A stretch of 64,000 nucleotides of DNA from VAZQ01 sp036555745 (GTDB lineage: Bacteria; Pseudomonadota; Alphaproteobacteria; Rhizobiales; Xanthobacteraceae), in NCBI GenBank assembly GCA_036555745.1, contig DATBKV010000121.1, positions 1-64,000 of the forward strand, in the 5' to 3' direction. Below are positions 25,229 to 33,815 of the stretch, piece after piece (position 1 is the stretch's first letter; every line of letters starts with the position of its first letter). The notes under the pieces were generated by a model. That model had not been told where the DNA came from and did not search any database. It worked only from the letters and a program-made list of their open reading frames with translations. A program made the translations under genes and the position numbers.

Positions 25229-26269
25229 TCACGTGGATGCGGTGGCGTTGCCGAAGGCCGCCCGTTCCCTCCTGGCGAGGTCGTCGAGGCCCTCGACGGC
25301 ATAGTTCGCCAGCAGCGGAAAGCCGAACGACATGCACGGCTTGCACAGCGGATGCGAGCGACGCGCCGACTGGATCGCCTCGATCGGCATCGTGAGATAA
25401 CTGCCGATCGTGTTCGCCCGGCTGGCAAGGCAGGTACAACAGAGTATGACGTTGCCGTCGACATCGAGGACGATGAAATCCTCCTGCAAAGAACATGACG
25501 TGACCTTGTGCTTCGACGTCAGGGCGACCGCCGCGGCCGTCTTGAGCGCAAGTCGGGCGAGGGTGGCATGATCCGTGCGTGTGAGCGTCGCACGCGGATG
25601 GGCCGGATCGGCGATGGTCAGGGTTTTCTCGAGCGGCATCATCAATGCCCAGTCCGACGCGAACCGATAGCCGAGGGCTTCGGCATAGACCCGCATGGCA
25701 GCCTCGTCGGCCTCGTTGTCCACGTATTTGTGAAAGTACAATTCCAACTCCGTGGTGGCCCCTGTCCGCGCTTTCGCCTCCGTCAGGCGGCGCATATTCG
25801 TCTTGACCACTTCGACGTCGCCGGCCGCGTGCCCGCGCGCGTAGACCTCCTGCGTAAAACCTGAAACCGACACCCGCAGCCAATCCGGATTCGCCCGCAT
25901 CAGCAGGTCGGGGTCGCGCAGCACGTTGAGATTGGTGCTGATCGCACAGTGAATCGAGCGCGAGCGGACCACGCCGATGAGCTCGTGAACCGCCGGGTGT
26001 AGCAGCGGCTCGGTCCAGTTGAACAAGGCGACGCCCGCGACGGTGCATTCGGCCATGGCCTTGTCGAGGATGGTTTCGAGCAGGGCCCTGGACATCATCC
26101 CATGGCGAAAGACGCTCGCGTCATCTTCCCAATTGCCGACAGGACACGAGGGGCAGCGCAAATTGCAGTAACCAAAAATATCGATGTAGAAGCTGAAGCG
26201 GTGAGGCGTGACCGGCGCCCGCCGTGCCCCGACCATGGTGCCCACCGCACTGGATTGCTCCTCGCCCAT
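25229..26269 (-). CDS. Radical SAM protein with SPASM-like C-terminal Cys region
   Basis: About 346 residues if started at the ATG at 26269. The radical SAM cluster motif is YCNLRCPSC (Cys35, Cys39, Cys42), followed by a TIM-barrel-like domain. The C-terminal part has further Cys groups (CSLQEDFIVLDVDGNVILCCTC and LCKPC), as in SPASM or Twitch domains that bind an auxiliary cluster. Substrate is unknown: SPASM enzymes modify peptides, proteins or sugars. Alternative starts are 26236 and 26341; the last would place the start codon inside a LexA box, so I disfavour it. It stands alone on the minus strand, divergent from the SOS peptide, and may share its operators. Confidence 0.8.
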   Translation of the reverse strand: MGEEQSSAVGTMVGARRAPVTPHRFSFYIDIFGYCNLRCPSCPVGNWEDDASVFRHGMMSRALLETILDKAMAECTVAGVALFNWTEPLLHPAVHELIGVVRSRSIHCAISTNLNVLRDPDLLMRANPDWLRVSVSGFTQEVYARGHAAGDVEVVKTNMRRLTEAKARTGATTELELYFHKYVDNEADEAAMRVYAEALGYRFASDWALMMPLEKTLTIADPAHPRATLTRTDHATLARLALKTAAAVALTSKHKVTSCSLQEDFIVLDVDGNVILCCTCLASRANTIGSYLTMPIEAIQSARRSHPLCKPCMSFGFPLLANYAVEGLDDLARRERAAFGNATAST

Positions 26270-26321
26270 GCCCGCACTATGCGTTCGATTTTGCGCGCGC
26301 TCCAGCACATGACCTCGTGAG

Positions 26322-26350
26322 CTTGACTTGGAACATAACATGAACTATGT
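26322..26350 (+). promoter_or_regulatory. SOS promoter for the 32-aa peptide
   Basis: CTTGAC at 26322-26327 is a perfect alphaproteobacterial -35, and CTATGT at 26345-26350 matches the -10 (CTATAT) in five of six positions, with a 17-base spacer. A LexA box fills the spacer and another overlaps the -10 and start site. Transcription should begin near 26357, giving a leader of about 30 bases. This is the best promoter match I found in the window. Confidence 0.8.
26331..26345 (+). promoter_or_regulatory. LexA box 1 (GAAC-N7-GAAC)
   Basis: GAACATAACATGAAC. This is the alphaproteobacterial LexA recognition pattern (a direct repeat, read here as GAAC-N7-GAAC). It lies exactly between the -35 and -10 elements, so bound LexA would block RNA polymerase. 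Confidence 0.8.
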
Positions 26351-26363
26351 TCATGCCTTGTTC
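26349..26363 (-). promoter_or_regulatory. LexA box 2 (GTTC-N7-GTTC), opposite orientation
   Basis: GTTCATGCCTTGTTC on the plus strand, which is GAACAAGGCATGAAC on the minus strand. It shares the CATGAAC end with box 1 but faces the other way, 3 bases away. It covers the -10 and start region of the peptide promoter and could also affect the divergent radical SAM gene. Confidence 0.75.
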
Positions 26364-26385
26364 CGTTGCCTTTGGGGGTGGAGTC

Positions 26386-26484
26386 ATGGTCCGAGCCGTC
26401 GTCGAGGAAGCCGCTGCGCTGGCCTCGCTCACTCTGTTTTTGGGAATGATCGCGATCTGGGCACAGGTGATCGCCGCAATCTAA
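26386..26484 (+). CDS. Putative SOS-induced 32-residue membrane peptide
   Basis: A 32-codon ORF not usually called because of its size. The ATG at 26386 is preceded at good spacing by GGGGGTGGAG, a strong ribosome site. The peptide begins MVRAVVEEAAALAS and continues with a hydrophobic helix (about residues 12-32, with LTLFLGMIAIWAQVI), so it should be a single-span inner-membrane peptide with an acidic pair at residues 7-8. It is driven by a promoter carrying two LexA boxes. The size, membrane span and SOS control resemble SidA of Caulobacter crescentus, a 29-residue division inhibitor acting on FtsW/FtsN; I do not claim sequence homology. dnaE starts 111 bases after its stop on the same strand. 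Confidence 0.7.
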   Translation: MVRAVVEEAAALASLTLFLGMIAIWAQVIAAI

Positions 26485-26595
26485 CCATTTATAGCCACGC
26501 GATTCTTTGGCTACCTGTTGGCAAACCTGGGTCGCGGTGGACAGCGCGCGCATCGCACATCACAGTTGCCGTACATCGAGAATCGCGAGGATTGC

Positions 26596-29500
26596 ATGCC
26601 CGGATTCGTGCATCTGCATGTGCACTCGTCCTATTCGTTGCTCGAAGGTGCATTGACGATCGCGCGACTGGCCGAGCTTGCGAAGGCTGACCGGCAGCCG
26701 GCGCTGGCGCTCACCGACACCGACAATATGTTCGGAGCGCTCGAATTTTCCGACAAGATGGCGGCGGCCGGCATCCAGCCGATCGTGGGCTGTGCGCTCG
26801 CCGTCGATTTCTGCGACCTGGACGCGGGCGCGCGCGCCGGCAGCGGCGTGCGGCTGGAGCGGCCGCGCATCGTTCTGCTCGCCGCGCGCGAGAACGGCTA
26901 CCGCAGCCTGATGCGGCTCAACTCGCGTGCATTTCTGGAAACCGCCCCATACGAGCAGCCACATCTCAAGCTGGCTTGGCTGGAAGGGGAGACCGACGGC
27001 CTGATCGTCCTGAGCGGGGGACCAGGTGGTCCGCTTGACGCCGCGATCGGTGCCGGGCAAGGCGATCTGGCGGCCGCTCGGTGCGCGACGCTGGCACGCC
27101 TGTTCAATGATCGGCTCTACATCGAGTTGCAGCGGCATGCTGTCGCGTCGGAACGCGCGGTGGAGCCGGCGCTGATTGCGCTTGCCTACGAGCGCGGCAT
27201 CCCGCTCGTCGCCACCAACGAGCCGTTCTTTGCGGGCCGTGACGATTACGAGGCGCACGACGCGCTCATTTGCATCGCCGAGGGACGGCTTCTGGCCGAG
27301 ACCGACCGGCGCCAACTCACGTCCGAACACCGCTTCAAGACGCGCGCGGAGATGAGCGAGCTGTTCGCGGATATCCCGGAGGCTCTCGCCTCCACTGTCG
27401 AAATCGCGCAGCGCTGTGCCTTCCGGCCGCTGGTGCAGTCTCCGATGTTGCCGCGTTTCTCGGTTGGCCGCGAGGGCGCCGCCATCGACGAGGCCGCGGA
27501 ATTGCGCAGACGCGCCGAGGCAGGGCTCGGGATGCGGATTGCAAGCCATGGAATCGCGCCCGGCCACGCCGTCGACGAATATCGCGAACGGCTGGCCTTC
27601 GAGCTCAACGTCATCGAAGGCATGAGATATCCCGGTTACTTCCTGATCGTCTCCGACTTCATCCAATGGGCAAAGACGCAGGGTATTCCGGTCGGTCCCG
27701 GGCGCGGCTCGGGCGCAGGCTCCCTGGTCTCCTACGCACTCACGATCACCGATCTCGACCCGATCCGTTTCGGGTTGCTATTCGAGCGCTTCCTCAATCC
27801 GGAGCGCGTGTCGATGCCCGATTTCGACATCGACTTCTGCCAGGACCGACGCGACGAGGTTATCGGCTACGTGCAGGAGCGCTATGGCCGCGATCGGGTG
27901 GCGCAGATCATCACGTTCGGCACCTTGCAGGCGCGCGGCGTGCTGCGCGACGTCGGGCGGGTTCTGCAAATGCCCTACGGGCAAGTGGACAAGTTCTGCA
28001 AGCTGGTGCCGCAAAACCCGCTCAACCCGGTCACTCTCGGGCGCGCGATCGAAGGCGAGCCGCGGTTGCAGGCCGCGCGCGACGCCGATCCGCTGGTGGC
28101 GCGCGCCTTCGATATCGCGCAGAAGCTTGAAGGCCTGCACCGTCATGCCTCCACCCACGCCGCCGGTATCGTGATCGGAGAACGGCCGCTGACCGAAATG
28201 GTGCCGCTCTATCGCGACCCGAAATCGATGATGCCGGTGACCCAGTTCAATATGAAATGGGTCGAGCAGGCAGGGCTGGTAAAATTCGACTTTCTCGGCC
28301 TCAAGACGCTCACCGTGCTGCAAACAGCGGTAAATCTGCTGCGCCGACGCGGCGTCGAGATCGATCTCGCGGCGATTCCGCTCGATGACGAAAAAACCTA
28401 TGCCCTGCTCGCCCGCGCCGAGGCCGTGGGCATCTTCCAGCTGGAAAGTCAGGGCATGCGCCGCGCGCTGCTCGATATGCGTCCGGACCGTTTCGAGGAC
28501 ATTATCGCGCTGGTTGCGCTCTACCGGCCCGGTCCGATGGCCAACATCCCGACCTACTGCGCGCGCAAGCATCGGATGGAGGAACCGGACTACATCCATC
28601 CCAAGCTGGAGCCGGTCCTGCGCGAAACCTTCGGCGTGATCGTCTACCAGGAGCAGGTGATGCAGGCCGCGCAGATCCTTGCCGGCTATTCGCTCGGCGA
28701 AGCCGACTTGTTGCGCCGCGCAATGGGCAAGAAAATTCGCAGCGAGATGCAGAAGCAGCGCAGCCGCTTCGTGTCCGGGTGCATGGAACGTGGCATTGAG
28801 CAGGGACAGGCGGAGGCGATTTTTGAATTGCTGGAGCGCTTCGCCGACTACGGGTTTAACAAGAGCCACGCCGCGGCCTATGCACTCGTCGCCTATCAGA
28901 CCGCCTACATGAAGGCCAACCACCCTGTCGAGTTCTTGGCCGCGTCGATGACCCTCGACATGGGCAACACCGACAAGCTCTCCGAGTTTCGTGCCGAAGC
29001 AGAGCGCCTCGGTGTCGAAGTCGAGCCGCCATCGATCAACCGGTCGGGCGCCGTCTTCGAGGTGGAGAGCAACACCATCCACTACGCGCTGGCGGCTCTC
29101 AAGGGCGTCGGGCGCCAAGCGGTGGACGCCATTGTCGGAGCTCGCGGGCAGCGGCCGTTCACCGATCTCTCCGACTTTGCCGCCCGCATAGACCCGCACG
29201 CCGTCAACAAGCGCGTGCTGGAGAGTCTGACCTCCGCCGGCGCTTTCGACGCGCTCGACGGCAACCGGGCGCGCGTATTTGCGGCGATCGACGCCTTGTT
29301 GGCAACCGCGCAACGCGTCCATGACGCCGCGGCGGTCGGCCAATCGGAGCTGTTTGGCGGTGCCTCGGCACGTCCTCCGATTGCACTCGGAAAGATCGAG
29401 CCATGGCTGCCAGCCGAGCGGCTACAGAAAGAGTTCGAGGCGATCGGGTTTTTCCTCACCGGCCACCCGCTCGACGACTATGCCGCCACGCTCAAGCGCA

Positions 29501-30048
29501 TGCGCGTGCAGTCCTGGGCCGAATTCGCGCGCGTCGTCCGCGCCGGCGCGAGTGTTGGCCGGGTCGCCGGCACGGTGGTGAGGCGCACCGAGCGGCGCAC
29601 CCGCACCGGCAGCAAGATGGGCATCGTGGAGCTGTCGGATCCCAGCGGTCATTACGAAGCGGTCGTCTTCTCCGAGGGGCTGGCGCAATTCCGTGACCTG
29701 CTCGAGCCCGGCGCAGCAGTGCTGCTGATGCTGTCGGCGGAACTGCAGGGCGATGACGTGCGCGCGCGCATCCAGATGGCCGAACCGCTGGAGCAGGCGG
29801 CCGCCAAGCTCTCCAACGGGCTGCGGGTGTTCCTGCGCGACGAGGCCCCGATCGAGAGCGTGGCGAAACGCCTGGAAGTCCCGCCTGCGGGCCGTACAGC
29901 GCAAGACAACGGCGAGGTGGCGCTCGTCTTGATGCTGACCAAAGGCACCGAGGTCGAAGTGAAGCTGCCCGGCCGCTTCAAGGTCTCGCCGCAGGTTGCC
30001 GGAGCCATCAAGGCGGTGCCCGGCGTGGTGGCGGTCGAGGCAGTGTAG
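26596..30048 (+). CDS. dnaE: DNA polymerase III subunit alpha
   Basis: The 1150-residue catalytic subunit of the replicative polymerase. The start MPGFVHLHVHSSYSLLEGALTI (PHP domain) is standard and fixes the ATG at 26596. The polymerase active site is PDFDIDF (Asp409, Asp411, Asp413), preceded by the GPGRGSGAGSLVSYAL loop. A tandem helix-hairpin-helix region and an OB-fold domain follow near the C-terminus (VAGTVVRRTERRT). The His-rich PHP N-terminus and length fit DnaE1, not the error-prone DnaE2. No clear own promoter was found in the 111-base gap after the SOS peptide, so partial co-transcription is possible. Confidence 0.97.
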   Translation: MPGFVHLHVHSSYSLLEGALTIARLAELAKADRQPALALTDTDNMFGALEFSDKMAAAGIQPIVGCALAVDFCDLDAGARAGSGVRLERPRIVLLAARENGYRSLMRLNSRAFLETAPYEQPHLKLAWLEGETDGLIVLSGGPGGPLDAAIGAGQGDLAAARCATLARLFNDRLYIELQRHAVASERAVEPALIALAYERGIPLVATNEPFFAGRDDYEAHDALICIAEGRLLAETDRRQLTSEHRFKTRAEMSELFADIPEALASTVEIAQRCAFRPLVQSPMLPRFSVGREGAAIDEAAELRRRAEAGLGMRIASHGIAPGHAVDEYRERLAFELNVIEGMRYPGYFLIVSDFIQWAKTQGIPVGPGRGSGAGSLVSYALTITDLDPIRFGLLFERFLNPERVSMPDFDIDFCQDRRDEVIGYVQERYGRDRVAQIITFGTLQARGVLRDVGRVLQMPYGQVDKFCKLVPQNPLNPVTLGRAIEGEPRLQAARDADPLVARAFDIAQKLEGLHRHASTHAAGIVIGERPLTEMVPLYRDPKSMMPVTQFNMKWVEQAGLVKFDFLGLKTLTVLQTAVNLLRRRGVEIDLAAIPLDDEKTYALLARAEAVGIFQLESQGMRRALLDMRPDRFEDIIALVALYRPGPMANIPTYCARKHRMEEPDYIHPKLEPVLRETFGVIVYQEQVMQAAQILAGYSLGEADLLRRAMGKKIRSEMQKQRSRFVSGCMERGIEQGQAEAIFELLERFADYGFNKSHAAAYALVAYQTAYMKANHPVEFLAASMTLDMGNTDKLSEFRAEAERLGVEVEPPSINRSGAVFEVESNTIHYALAALKGVGRQAVDAIVGARGQRPFTDLSDFAARIDPHAVNKRVLESLTSAGAFDALDGNRARVFAAIDALLATAQRVHDAAAVGQSELFGGASARPPIALGKIEPWLPAERLQKEFEAIGFFLTGHPLDDYAATLKRMRVQSWAEFARVVRAGASVGRVAGTVVRRTERRTRTGSKMGIVELSDPSGHYEAVVFSEGLAQFRDLLEPGAAVLLMLSAELQGDDVRARIQMAEPLEQAAAKLSNGLRVFLRDEAPIESVAKRLEVPPAGRTAQDNGEVALVLMLTKGTEVEVKLPGRFKVSPQVAGAIKAVPGVVAVEAV

Positions 30049-30166
30049 CGAGGCGCCATCGCTTCGCTGCGGGGCTGCGAACCGCCTGCCCGGAAGGGCC
30101 GAACAGCGGGCTGGGTCGCCAGCCGTCCGATCGCGCGAGCGTTGCAAACCGGGGTCCGGTAGCGTC

Positions 30167-30193
30167 CTTGCGCCCACCCATGCGTGCCTATAT
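30167..30193 (+). promoter_or_regulatory. Candidate promoter of rpsB-tsf
   Basis: CTTGCG at 30167-30172 and CTATAT at 30188-30193 (the consensus -10), separated by 15 bases, within the 256-base gap between dnaE and rpsB. The spacing is shorter than ideal. The leader to rpsB would be about 105 bases. No other feature was recognised in this gap. Confidence 0.45.
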
Positions 30194-30304
30194 AAGGCCC
30201 GCAATCTCACACGCGGACCTCGGCCTCGACAGCCATCCGGTGGCTCATTCCGACCTCAGGGGAGGGAGCTCACGGGTCCGCGGCGGCTCAACCGGAGAAC
30301 ACGA

Positions 30305-31297
30305 ATGGCGCTGCCCGATTTCTCCATGCGCCAGCTCTTGGAGGCTGGCGTCCACTTCGGCCATCAGGCCCATCGCTGGAATCCGAAGATGTCCGAATAC
30401 ATCTTCGGCACCCGCAACAACATCCACATCATCGATCTCGCCCAGTCGGTGCCGATGTTTCACCGCGCGTTGCAAGCCGTCAGCGACACGGTGGCGAACG
30501 GCGGCCGCATTCTGTTCGTCGGTACCAAGCGCCAGGCGCAAGATGCCATCGCCGAGGCGGCCAAGAAATCGGCGCAGTACTACGTCAACTCGCGCTGGCT
30601 GGGCGGCACGCTGACCAACTGGAAGACGATCTCGCAGTCGATCGCGCGTCTGCGCAAGCTCGACGAGATGCTGGCCTCAGGCGAGTCCCAGGGCTACACG
30701 AAGAAGGAGCGTCTGACGCTGCAGCGTGAGCGCGACAAGCTTGATCGGGCGCTCGGCGGCATCAAGGACATGGGCGGCCTCCCGGATCTGTTGTTCGTGA
30801 TCGACACCAACAAGGAAGACATCGCCATCAAGGAGGCGCAGCGCCTCGGTCTGCCGGTTGCCGCCATCGTCGATACCAATTGCAACCCCGACGACATCAC
30901 GTATGTGGTCCCCGGCAATGATGACGCCAGTCGCGCCATCACGCTCTATTGCGATCTCGTGGCGAAGGCCGCAATTGACGGCATCTCGCGGGCGCAGGGC
31001 GACCTCGGCATCGACACCGGAGCCGCAGCCGAGCCGATGACGGAAGAGGTGCCGCCGCCGACGCAAGGACCGGGCTACGAGGTGCTTTCCGGTCCACGCG
31101 GTGTCGCCGACGATCTCAAGAAGCTTCATCACGTCTCGCCTGCGATCGAAAAGAAGCTCAACGATCTCGGCATCTTCCATTACTGGCAAATTGCCGGTCT
31201 GGGGCCGGAGGCTGCGCGTGCGATCGGCGAGGAGGTCGGCTTGCCCGCCCGCGTCGAAGGCTGGATTGCGCAGTCCAAAGAGCTGACCGCGGAGTGA
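30305..31297 (+). CDS. rpsB: Small ribosomal subunit protein S2, extended
   Basis: A 330-residue S2, needed for S1 binding and translation initiation on the 30S subunit. The S2 core (MALPDFSMRQLLEAGVHFGHQAHRWNPKM through about residue 230) is canonical. After an acidic, Pro-rich linker (PMTEEVPPPTQGPG) there is a C-terminal domain of about 65 residues (GVADDLKKLHHVSPAIEKKLNDLGIFHYWQIAGL) that looks like a helix-hairpin-helix module. Extensions of this type occur in alphaproteobacterial S2; their role is not known to me. The ATG at 30305 follows GGAGAACACGA. tsf follows 162 bases later. Confidence 0.97.
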   Translation: MALPDFSMRQLLEAGVHFGHQAHRWNPKMSEYIFGTRNNIHIIDLAQSVPMFHRALQAVSDTVANGGRILFVGTKRQAQDAIAEAAKKSAQYYVNSRWLGGTLTNWKTISQSIARLRKLDEMLASGESQGYTKKERLTLQRERDKLDRALGGIKDMGGLPDLLFVIDTNKEDIAIKEAQRLGLPVAAIVDTNCNPDDITYVVPGNDDASRAITLYCDLVAKAAIDGISRAQGDLGIDTGAAAEPMTEEVPPPTQGPGYEVLSGPRGVADDLKKLHHVSPAIEKKLNDLGIFHYWQIAGLGPEAARAIGEEVGLPARVEGWIAQSKELTAE

Positions 31298-31459
31298 CGC
31301 AGTCGGTCCAGTGGCTCCGGCGGACGAACGCCAGGCTCGGCGCGAGCCCCGCCGGCCCGGTTCGCTTGCGTTAACCTCCTCGCGCACAGGCGGGCGAGAC
31401 AGATCACGATGGGACAGGCCGCACGCGCGGCCCGCACGTCCGCACGAAAGGATACCGAT

Positions 31460-32383
31460 ATGGCCGACATCAGCGCGCAAATGGTGAAGGAGCTGCGCGA
31501 GCGCACCGGCGCAGGCATGATGGACTGCAAGGCGGCGCTGCAGGAAACCGGCGGCGACATGGAACCGGCCGTCGATCTCTTGCGCAAGAAGGGCCTTGCA
31601 AAAGCCGCCAAGAAGGCCGGCCGCGTCGCCGCCGAGGGCCTCATCGGCCTCGCCGTCGAAGGCTCGAAAGGCGTTCTGGTCGAAGTCAATTCGGAAACCG
31701 ATTTCGTGGCCCGCAATGAATTGTTCCAGAAGCTGGTGAGAACGATCGCAAGCGCGGCTCTGACGGTCGGCGCGGACGTCGCCAAGATCAAGGCGGCGCA
31801 GACCGGCGGCGTCACCATCGCCGACGCGATCGCCGACGCCATCGCCAAGATCGGTGAAAACATGTCGCTGCGGCGGGCATCGTCGCTCTCAGTCGGGCCC
31901 GGCACCATCGCCAGCTACGTGCACAACTCCGTCGCCGAGGGCCTCGGTAAGATCGGGGTCCTCGTGGCCCTGGAATCGACAGGCAAGGTCGACGAGCTCC
32001 GGCGTTTCGGCCGCATGATCGCAATGCACGTCGCCGCTTCCAATCCGCAGGCGCTCGATCCAGCCGGGCTCGATGCGGATACCATCAGGCGCGAGCGGGA
32101 GGTGCTGACCGACAAGTACAAGGCGCAGGGAAAACCTGCGAATGTCATCGACAAGATCGTCGAATCGGGGCTCAAGACCTTCTACAAGGAGGTATGTCTG
32201 CTCGATCAGGCTTTCATTCACGAACCCGAAAAGAGTGTTGCCCAGGCGATCAAGGAGGCCGAAGACCGGGCCGGGGCGCCGATCAGCATCGGCGGGTTTT
32301 TGCGCTATGCGCTGGGCGAGGGGATCGACCGGCCAGAGAGCGATTTCGGCGGGGAGGTCGCAGCCCTGGTGAGATCGAACTGA
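31460..32383 (+). CDS. tsf: Elongation factor Ts
   Basis: The 307-residue guanine-nucleotide exchange factor of EF-Tu. The UBA-like N-terminus MVKELRERTGAGMMDCKAAL and the TDFVARN motif (SETDFVARNELF) that contacts EF-Tu are present. Length is normal. The ATG at 31460 follows a GAAAGGATACC-type site. rpsB-tsf-pyrH-frr is the conserved bacterial order. Confidence 0.98.
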   Translation: MADISAQMVKELRERTGAGMMDCKAALQETGGDMEPAVDLLRKKGLAKAAKKAGRVAAEGLIGLAVEGSKGVLVEVNSETDFVARNELFQKLVRTIASAALTVGADVAKIKAAQTGGVTIADAIADAIAKIGENMSLRRASSLSVGPGTIASYVHNSVAEGLGKIGVLVALESTGKVDELRRFGRMIAMHVAASNPQALDPAGLDADTIRREREVLTDKYKAQGKPANVIDKIVESGLKTFYKEVCLLDQAFIHEPEKSVAQAIKEAEDRAGAPISIGGFLRYALGEGIDRPESDFGGEVAALVRSN

Positions 32384-32447
32384 GTGGCCGTGCCTCGTCC
32401 GCGCCACGCAGACTTGCGCACCTCGGCGAGGGACCGCAGGAGCTGGC

Positions 32448-33164
32448 ATGACAACACCGCCCTACCGGCGCGTCGTGGTCAAGGTTTCGGGCGAGGCCCT
32501 CATGGGTCCGGAAAGCTTCGGCATCCATCAAGCAACCGTCGAACGCATCGCGGCTGATCTGGTGACCGCGCAACGGCTCGGCACGGCGGTTGCAGTGGTG
32601 GTCGGCGGCGGCAACATCTTCCGTGGTGCGAAGGGGTCGGCAGCTGGCATTCCGCGCGTGACTGCGGACATGGTGGGCATCCTCGCAACCGTCATGAACG
32701 CGCTTGCGCTGGAAAGCGCGATCGAGAAGGCCGGCATTCCCGCTCGTACCATGTCGGCGCTGGCGATGCCGGAAGTCTGCGAGACTTACGAACGGCGGCG
32801 GGCGCTTCGCCACCTCGAGAAGGGACGGATGATCGTGCTTGCGGCAGGCACCGGTAATCCCTTTTTCACCACTGACACCACAGCGGTCCTGCGGGCGGCT
32901 GAACTCGGCGCCGATGCCGTCCTCAAGGCCACCGACGTGGACGGAATCTACAGCGCGGATCCCAAGACCGACAAAGGCGCCAAACGCTACGACCGTCTGA
33001 CCCATCAGGAGGCGATCGAGCGCGAGCTGAAGGTGATGGATACCACGGCCTTCGCGCTTGCCCGGGAAAACCGGATGCCTATCATCGTATTCTCGATCCG
33101 CGAAAAAGGAACGATCGCGGCGGCGGTGCGCGGCGATGGGCGCGCCACCATCGTCGGAAATTGA
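32448..33164 (+). CDS. pyrH: Uridylate kinase
   Basis: A 238-residue bacterial UMP kinase that makes UDP from UMP and ATP. It belongs to the amino-acid-kinase fold and is a hexamer regulated by GTP and UTP in known members. Motifs: VVKVSGEALMG (phosphate-binding Lys), VVVGGGNIFRG, GTGNPFFTTDTTAVLRAAELGAD and KATDVDGIYSADPKTD. GCAGGAGCTGGC precedes the ATG. Confidence 0.98.
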   Translation: MTTPPYRRVVVKVSGEALMGPESFGIHQATVERIAADLVTAQRLGTAVAVVVGGGNIFRGAKGSAAGIPRVTADMVGILATVMNALALESAIEKAGIPARTMSALAMPEVCETYERRRALRHLEKGRMIVLAAGTGNPFFTTDTTAVLRAAELGADAVLKATDVDGIYSADPKTDKGAKRYDRLTHQEAIERELKVMDTTAFALARENRMPIIVFSIREKGTIAAAVRGDGRATIVGN

Positions 33165-33239
33165 GGCGGTCATCGCAGGTCGCTCATCGCCACAACCGCC
33201 GGCGCGCTCGCAAGAGCGGCCGAACTATCCGAGGGCGCC

Positions 33240-33803
33240 ATGGCAAACCCGACGCACGATCTCAACGAGCTCAAGCGCCGCATGCACGGCGCCATCCAGT
33301 TGCTGAAGCAGGAGCTAGGCGGGCTGCGCACCGGACGGGCGTCAGCGGGCCTGCTCGAGCCGGTGCAGGTGGAGGCTTACGGCACCCATATGCCGCTCAA
33401 TCAGGTCGCCACCATCAGCGTGCCCGAGCCGCGGCTGATCTCGGTGCAGGTATGGGACAAATCGATGGTTCACGCCGTTGAAAAAGCCATCGCCGCCTCA
33501 AATCTGGGACTCACCCCGTCGACCGAAGGCCAAGTGCTGCGCCTGCGCATCCCGGAGCTCAACGAGGAGCGTCGCAAGGAGTTGGTCAAGGTTGCGCACA
33601 AGTACGCCGAGGCAGCGCGCGTCGCCGTGCGGCACGTCCGGCGCGACGGCCTCGACGTGCTCAAAAAGCTCGAAAAGGACCACAAGATCAGCGAAGACGA
33701 TGGCAAGAGGTCGTCCGAACAGGTCCAGAAGGCGACGGACGAGGCGATCGCCGAAGTCGACAAGATGCTGGCAACCAAGGAAAGGGAAATCCTCACGGTC
33801 TGA
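33240..33803 (+). CDS. frr: Ribosome-recycling factor
   Basis: A 187-residue factor that splits post-termination ribosomes together with EF-G. The typical features are LRTGRASAGLLEPVQVEAYG, PLNQVATISVPEPRLISVQVWDKSM and the C-terminal helix with RDGLDVLKKLEKDHKISEDDGKR. The two long helices of domain I are complete. It ends 12 bases before uppS. Confidence 0.98.
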   Translation: MANPTHDLNELKRRMHGAIQLLKQELGGLRTGRASAGLLEPVQVEAYGTHMPLNQVATISVPEPRLISVQVWDKSMVHAVEKAIAASNLGLTPSTEGQVLRLRIPELNEERRKELVKVAHKYAEAARVAVRHVRRDGLDVLKKLEKDHKISEDDGKRSSEQVQKATDEAIAEVDKMLATKEREILTV

Positions 33804-33815
33804 GGACGGGGTGGG

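Noticed and set aside
26328..26690. A 120-codon ORF covering the LexA boxes and peptide region
   Set aside because: It runs through the operator and the start of dnaE in a different frame; the 32-codon ORF has the ribosome site and membrane character.
27778..29343. A 521-codon minus-strand ORF
   Set aside because: Antisense to the core of dnaE, no motif.
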